Shown: piece by piece, positions 58,363-64,000 of the stretch
How positions within the stretch are numbered: position 1 is the stretch's first letter
Layout of the letters: every line of letters starts with the position of its first letter
Assembly (NCBI GenBank): GCA_033439685.1
Contig: JAUEDM010000005.1
Span: forward strand, 1,736,001 to 1,800,000
DNA: 64,000 nt
Reading direction: 5' to 3'
DNA from: Apodospora peruviana
Lineage: Eukaryota > Ascomycota > Sordariomycetes > Sordariales > Lasiosphaeriaceae
Made by a program: the position numbers and the translations under genes
The notes under the pieces: generated by a model
The model's database searches: none
The model's input: only the letters and a program-made list of their open reading frames with translations
What the model was told of the DNA's origin: nothing

Positions 58363-58400
58363 CCATGCTGCCATGCTGCCATGCTGCCATGCTGCCATGC
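58363..58400. repeat. Tandem repeat, 8-bp unit, about 4.75 copies
   Basis: CCATGCTG is repeated exactly and then breaks to TTCTCG. A unit of 8 is not a multiple of three, so copy-number change would shift any coding frame, which argues that this stretch is non-coding. Confidence 0.75.
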
Positions 58401-61400
58401 TTCTCGTTTCCGAGTCCGTGGCGGACAAGTGCCGGGGAGACAGTTGTCAAAACGCCCGGCAACATGCTCTGGTCCCCGGATCACCATATGCCTTCCATGC
58501 ATCCGCATCCTTGCACACAGATGTGTGCAATCGTACAACAGTCTTGACCTCAACTACCAACGCGTCGGCTCACCTCGGGCCCCCGCCACCGCGCTCTGGC
58601 CTATCAAGCTGTTTCCATACTCACCGAAGTCCAGGGACCCGCAGCGCGCTTTCCCGAATTGTCCAAGCCATCTCTAACCGAAGCGAGGAGCTTCCGGGGC
58701 TCACCGCCCAATGACCAGCCTCTCCACAGCGCAGCCATGAGGCGAACAAGGCCGTCGAGGCGTGCTTGGGCAGGGGATCTGGGCAAGGGTGAGCTTGAAG
58801 CTCGGACCATCCATCGCTCGTCCGTCCGTCGTCGGGAAGGTGGGGCAGCTTCCGGCCCCAGTGCAGCGAGACGGAGACGGAGAACGACACGGTATCGCTC
58901 GGAAGATAATCTTTCTCGACGGCCGCCTCGGGGACACGTGCACTCACTACGACGGCGTGTGCATATCGGACAGAACGGACGTCGCTTCAGACTCCCCATA
59001 TATGTGACTTGGGTCACCCACCATCTCGACAAGAGATGCAAAGATGCTACTTCTCCAACCGGCACCGTTCCACGGTTCCCGTGCCGGGTCGGTGGGAGCC
59101 GCGGTGTGCTGAATTGGGCCCGCCACAACAGCCAACCACGTTCTTCTTCAGCACGCCAACGTGGCTCTGACTTCGCCTTGAAGACAGGGCGGACGGTCGC
59201 TGGCGGCTCTAATACGACGAAAAGCAAACCAAACGACGAATTATCCCTGGGTTTTCTTCTTCATTTTCGGCTGGGATGTCTAAATTAGGCCAGGGAAGAA
59301 ATCTGCCGGGCCGATCTACTACTTTGGTTATAACTTTAACATGTCGATTTTTCCCAACGCCCTGCCGATGGTTCCTTGCACCCGAAAATCTCCACCAGCG
59401 ACGATTTGGCCCCACTGATCACCAAACCTGTCCTGGAACCCAACAGGCTTGCAGGTCAGGGCGCTTTGCTCACAGACGCCATGCAGCTGTCCAAAAATCG
59501 CATCCCCGTAAAAGAATACCTGTCCAAGGACTGTTTCCCCATCTATGGCTAGGTCCTGCAGTGAGCGAGCGTCAGAATAGCCCTGATTCGAATACAAGCA
59601 TCTCACAGGTCGCCCGGCGGTCCGCAACCTAACATGCACAGTACGGGCTTCTCTTGCCTCACTACTGCCAGTTTTCGACAGAGATCATCCAATCTGCGCT
59701 CTGTCGACCACTCGATATCTCGTTGCCATCCAATGGCGGACCGCGAGGCGAAGTTTTCACCTTCCATGTACAAACTACAAAATGGCCTTCCTGTCACTTA
59801 TTAGCCGTCTTTTCGATTTCAGCTGCAAGCCCATCAAGCTGCACGCTGCCAAGGTATGCACTCTGGCTACTCCGACCGTCTGGCGCATTAAAGGGCCTCA
59901 GTTCAACGTATCGCAACTGTACGGTTAAAGATCGAGGCGAAGCGGCATCACTTTACTCTTTGAGTCGGTCTATGGAAAGTCGGTAAGGGTTCTATTTACT
60001 CACCTCCTCGCCTTCTGCTCAAGTCATCATGTTGGTCGCCTCCTCTGTCCCGTACCCAGATCCGCTTTGATAGCCGATGATTGGCACCAGTGTGTCGCCA
60101 GGGCGGAACAGAATGGAAATAGTTACGCCCTGTATGCAGTTGATCTTCGAAATCATCGACCGTTCTCGAACTGTTGGAGGAGGCATCCCTGCATACTCGA
60201 CCGAGTTTTTTTTCATCGCCAGAAGCAGCCACCCACACCTTGTATGAAGCAATCATTCTCGTATTCAATCGAATTCGAACTCTTCCATGGCAAACACATC
60301 CAGTTTGAAGAACAGCCCTGCTGCTGGTCCACCCTCGGCCTCGTCAAGGAAGTTCGGTGCGAGATCGGGGCAGCTCATTACGTCAGTTGCTCCCTTTACG
60401 AGCGATCATGACTGCAACCCTTTAAAGAGGTCGCTGGTTTGGATGATCTGGAAATGAGCCTGCTGTGGGCAAGAGCGGCAAGAGCGGCGAACGGGATCAC
60501 GGAGGTAGAACGCTGTTGTCTTTGGCGGTTCCAGTCCTATGCGCCACTGTCCTCGTCCTCGAGTTGGTCCCCCGCTCAGAAACGGCCTCCCCGAATGGGA
60601 TGCCTGTGTCGATCGTCTATCCACGGTAGATGGGCGGATATGTTGCGGAAAGCCCCTGTGGGGGGCTGGCTGGCCGGAGGTTGGAGGAGTGATATCCTCC
60701 GAGAAAAGCCGTGTCTGCTAAATATCTCTGCAGGCTAAGAGGCCCCTGGAAACTCTTGAGCGGGAGTGACCTGTCGCTTTCACTCAGTCATCTACCTTCG
60801 CCTCGCCAAATTCGAAATTTCTGTCGGTGTGTCTTCGCTCCTCTGTTTTCGATGAATCTGCTCCGACTTTCCTTCTCGACGCCACTGCCAAGTCTTTACT
60901 CGCATCTAGGGGGCATCTCCCGGCTCATCGAATCAGAAGAAAAGGAGAAAGCCCAGGAATACCCGATGGACGACGACTATCTTCGAGGCGGAACGAAACG
61001 TCGTTACTCATGACCTTACGGGATTCGGCATGTCGCAGCATACCAGAGACAGCCATACACCCCTCTCTTCTCCCCGCTCGTGACCAGTTCCACGGCCTCT
61101 TCGGTGAGCCAGTCAACAGCATGATTGGCCACCCGCCCCATGGGAGCAAGAGAGAGATGCAGCATGGAGAGAGCACTGGGCCCAAGTGCTGCTGCCGGTG
61201 GGGAAGTGGAAACGCTGTCCCAGCTCCACCAGGTCAAGGGGGTCAGGTACGTTCTGGAGGCAGAGCAATACTTGTGATTCATTTCTTTTCTTGGGCAGGA
61301 TGAATCCTTCTCCGTTTCCTCTTAGTTCTACGTCCGTTGCTTTCTGCCCAAGCCTTTTCCGCTCTTATGCCTCCGTTTTGGTTGAGAAGTACAGCTAAGT

Positions 61401-63347
61401 GCTGTGCCGTTGGATTCCCATTCAGTTCTTGTATCACCGTCCCCGGCTGACGGACGAACAACCCCCGACACTATCTCACTCCATCTTCCACTCGGGCCTG
61501 GTTTGTAATGACACCCCGACCCCCCCTCTTATCTTTCTACCTCCTCACATTAGGCATCAACTGCTCGGGCTGGGATGTGATTTCGAGCCGACAGCGAAGG
61601 TTACAGAGGCGGTTCAAACACAGGCGGACGCTACTGGGACCTCGGCAGCCCGGGATACCCTTTTTGTTCTCCGGCATACTGCGACGTCACGATGGCTTCT
61701 CTATGTCATCTTTGACTGAGACCGTACACAGCCATCGAGCCATCCCCAGGATGTGCACGGACTGTGGTATCAGTCGAAATGGCAGTGGACTGCAACCCCA
61801 GATCCAAATTGCAGCGTATCTCGGCTCTCCATTGACAGGGCAACGCGGGCTTGGTCTGCTCTGGTCTAGAACCGGGCCTGACCGGGGCTTAGGGTTGGGC
61901 TTTGCCTGGTTGGCTGGCGTGTCTCTGGCATGGCTTCATCCAGAAGAAGAAACAAAACCCGCCAGGATCAAACCTGTTCCACGAGACGAAGCGGTCTGCC
62001 CTTCAACGCTGGCTCGCTTGTGAAGCAGTCACCCTCCATCAACCCAGTCGCGGCCAATGGTTCAAATCTCGGGTTGATTTTAAGCCTGGCGGTTGGTTGT
62101 CAGACTCCGTTTATACTTTCAAAGAAGAAAGGAGGAACAACTCTGGCAAAGAAAATTCATGATTCGGCTAGGCATAGCAGGTCATTAGATACATTACTAA
62201 TAACGGACAAGTCATCGACAGACAAACAGCATCAAGGACGGATACTCCCGCCCCTCTTCTTCCGACTCCAATCTCCCGTTCTCACGACGGACTAACCACT
62301 CTTCAGACCAGTTCCTGCTGCTGGTAGGCAGAGCCGGAAGGACCACTAACGATGGCATGATAAGTGGTTAGGACTGAAAAGAAAACTAAAACAATGACAA
62401 ACAGAAACTCCCGAGGACACCAGTTCGCCTTCCGATATCCAACCAGCGAAACAAAACAAAGGAAATAACCCCTGAAGACAAGATAAAACACCAATGCGAA
62501 GACCACAAAGTTTCTTGATAACTCATGCAATTTTGTCTCTCTTTCAATACTTGTCCAACCCACGTTGTTTTGTCATGATTTCATGGTTGTATGCCGCACC
62601 ACCCACACGGCGGGATGACCCAAAGTGCGGTGTGTATTATGTGCGTGTCGTGGTGGTGGTGGTCATCGGTGTGTAACTTGGGGAAGAGGCTGAGGCTTGC
62701 TTTTCGGATTACACCCAACCCAAATACGTTTCGTCCTTTTGTGTGGTTGTGCGTGAGTTCTTGCCGCTAACCGACAGGGGAGTTTAAGGTAAGATGAGGT
62801 AGCACAAGAACTGCAAGGATCTTAATAACCTAACAAAAGCTCGCCCTCGATCCTTTTTTCGTTATTTTTTCGCTATTCACGCCTCCTTCCCACCTCCCCA
62901 TTCACGCATGTGACCTTTTGAAGGCGGGTAAGGCTACATGGGATGTGGGAGGACAAGACAAGAGAAATGGGTGGGATAAGCGGGATAACAACTTTCCAAC
63001 AGGTCTGTGGAGGGTTTCGGTTCTCCTTCCGTCGACGTGCGTTTCGGGTGAAGTTGAATACCGAGCAGCGAAAGCGCGTGAGATGACGAAGTGGGTTGGT
63101 TACGTTGCAGTGCTCTCCCTTTCTTTTCTTTTTCCTTTCTTTTCCGGTTGGAAGTCCTTGTTGCCTGGAAGTCCTCGTTGGTCAACAGTCGATAAGTCCA
63201 CCCCCCTATCGTTCCCATCATGAGAGCGAGAGAGAGAGAAAATAAAGAGAAATGGCGGTATGTGGTATGAAAAAGACCGTTGATGAGATAATCATGAGAC
63301 ACCTCTCGTATAGGTTCATTCTCGAATCATGAAGAAAGCTCGTGTGC

Positions 63348-64000
63348 CTAGAACCAGGGGTCGTCATTGGATCGCCGTTCGGCACCACCACCGCCACTAA
63401 CAGTAACGAGGCCAACACCAAGCTTTGGCATCTCGAGCCTGGGTGGGGCCTCCTCCTTTGCTTTCTTTCCACCCCCACCGCCAGGCCGATGCTTGACTGG
63501 TGAGTTGCTCCGGCTCTCTGGAGGAAGTCCATATCTGACGTCGCGAACATCCCACCCATCTTCGGCAGCGGCGGCCACCCAGGTACGCAGGCCATCGTGG
63601 ACGGAGCCATAGAATTTCTCTTTGCACATTCGCAGGCTGCCGCCTAGACAACGCTCCCAGCCCGAGATGCGCAGCTCGGCGCGGAGAGCGTTGCGGTCTT
63701 CGGCAGTTGGACCTGTACATGCCAGGATGGCGTTCATCAAGTCCAGGTGACTCGCCAGGTAGTTTGTTGCATCCCACTCCACCCCGCCAACATAGGGAGC
63801 TGCTGGCACTGGGGGGCGTTCTTGGGGAAAGTGACAAGTCATGTACGCGAGTTGACCGTCGGAAATACCAGCTGTCTTTGCGGCGCCGGCGTAGATGCCG
63901 GACGACGTGTCGGTCAGGCCCGCGGCAGACGTAGATGTCGTTGCGGTGGCAGATGACTTGTCGGATTGCAGAGCAATAACGTTCAAATTGTGCAGGAAGA
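63348..64000 (-). CDS. 3' part of a gene, possible GBD/FH3-type Rho-binding protein
   Basis: Open frame from the right edge of the window to the stop at 63348; the 5' part lies outside. Near the edge it reads FLHNLNVIALQSDKSSATAT. The conserved-looking block is AAPYVGGVEWDATNYLASHL, DLMNAILACTGPTAEDRNAL, RAELRISGWERCLGGSLRMC and KEKFYGSVHDGLRTWVAAAA, then EDGWDVRDVRYGLPPESR. The tail is disordered, with GGGGGKKAKEEAP, ending in SNDDPWF. The block reminds me of fungal diaphanous-GTPase-binding/FH3 (armadillo-like) proteins, but that is memory of a pattern and may be wrong. There is no clear ATG inside the visible part. Confidence 0.7.
   Translation of the reverse strand, partial: FLHNLNVIALQSDKSSATATTSTSAAGLTDTSSGIYAGAAKTAGISDGQLAYMTCHFPQERPPVPAAPYVGGVEWDATNYLASHLDLMNAILACTGPTAEDRNALRAELRISGWERCLGGSLRMCKEKFYGSVHDGLRTWVAAAAEDGWDVRDVRYGLPPESRSNSPVKHRPGGGGGKKAKEEAPPRLEMPKLGVGLVTVSGGGGAERRSNDDPWF

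Larger units (their letters stand above)
55634..63347. other. 7.7 kb gene desert
   Basis: No coding region is supported on either strand. The longer frames (58604-59227 -, 58659-59288 +, 60827-61303 +) overlap on opposite strands and show no domains. CT-rich, leader-like tracts occur near 60780-60900 and 61300-61560. The GGTACC/TAGG-type cluster recurs at 56690-56815. Tandem repeats lie at 57261-57325 and 58363-58400, a perfect palindrome at 57586-57613, and copy 2 of the 20-bp repeat at 57143-57162. The right end should hold the 3' UTR of the last gene. It could hide non-coding transcripts or short exons I cannot resolve. Confidence 0.5.

Noticed and set aside
58604..59288. Opposing frames of 207 (-) and 209 (+) codons
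   Set aside because: Both strands are open over the same bases and neither shows a family; likely a base-composition effect.
62030..62100. tRNA-like GGTTCAAATC word
   Set aside because: No matching A-box, acceptor stem or cloverleaf could be built around it.
1..64000. Secondary-metabolite cluster, CRISPR array or intact transposon
   Set aside because: No polyketide synthase, NRPS or terpene enzyme, no regularly spaced repeats and no intact transposase or reverse transcriptase could be read in any frame.

Overview
The window is genomic DNA from a filamentous ascomycete, most likely a Sordariomycete. The evidence is mostly short introns (about 50-90 nt) with GT...AG ends and CTAAC/CTGAC-like branch sites, pyrimidine-rich leaders, large intergenic gaps, and a gene set typical of such fungi: two Zn2Cys6 regulators, tyrosinase, GH47 mannosidase, Erg27, Qcr6, Rad10/ERCC1 and a fungal AMP-style amidase. 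There are no operons or bacterial features. I cannot name the species from sequence alone. All exon joins are my own readings from splice-site sequence, reading frame and family motifs; they were not tested against transcripts.

Layout. 1-2.9 kb is gene-poor, with one doubtful decayed ORF. 2.9-4.1 kb encodes a DHDPS-family aldolase (+). After a 3.9 kb gap, 7.9-10.3 kb holds an eight-exon tyrosinase (+), and 12.9-14.7 kb a four-exon secreted GH47 alpha-mannosidase (-), with a broken ORF relic between them. 17.1-20.3 kb carries Rad10/ERCC1 and a hypothetical protein (both -). 22.6-24.7 kb encodes a secreted amidase (+). 25.1-25.8 kb holds a probable relic. 26.0-27.3 kb encodes a secreted, possibly copper-binding monooxygenase-like protein (-), followed by a deaminase (-) and a DNAJC9-type J-protein (+) that share a 425 bp divergent promoter. 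30.2-30.6 kb is a frameshifted OB-fold fragment resembling an aspartyl-tRNA synthetase N-terminus. 31.4-33.6 kb encodes a type-B carboxylesterase (+). 34.6-37.0 kb and 41.6-43.0 kb are Zn2Cys6 transcription factors (-), separated by an eroded GNAT acetyltransferase gene. 43.8-45.1 kb encodes a protein with a possible OB fold (-), divergent from erg27 (+, 46.2-47.7 kb). 48.1-50.5 kb is an FLVCR-like MFS transporter (-), 52.2-53.1 kb is QCR6 (-), and 54.6-55.6 kb is a WBP2-like GRAM protein with an 11 nt first coding exon (-). A 7.7 kb gene desert follows. The window ends inside the 3' part of a gene that may encode a GBD/FH3-type protein (-).

How the genes relate. Housekeeping genes (rad10, DNAJC9, erg27, qcr6, WBP2-like) are interleaved with secreted or accessory enzymes (tyrosinase, GH47, amidase, Cu-protein, esterase) and with at least three broken genes. 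There is no polyketide, peptide or terpene core enzyme, so I see no biosynthetic cluster. The parts most worth following up are the tyrosinase/GH47 pair, the secreted Cu-protein, the OB-fold protein, the pseudogenes and the 55.6-63.3 kb desert.
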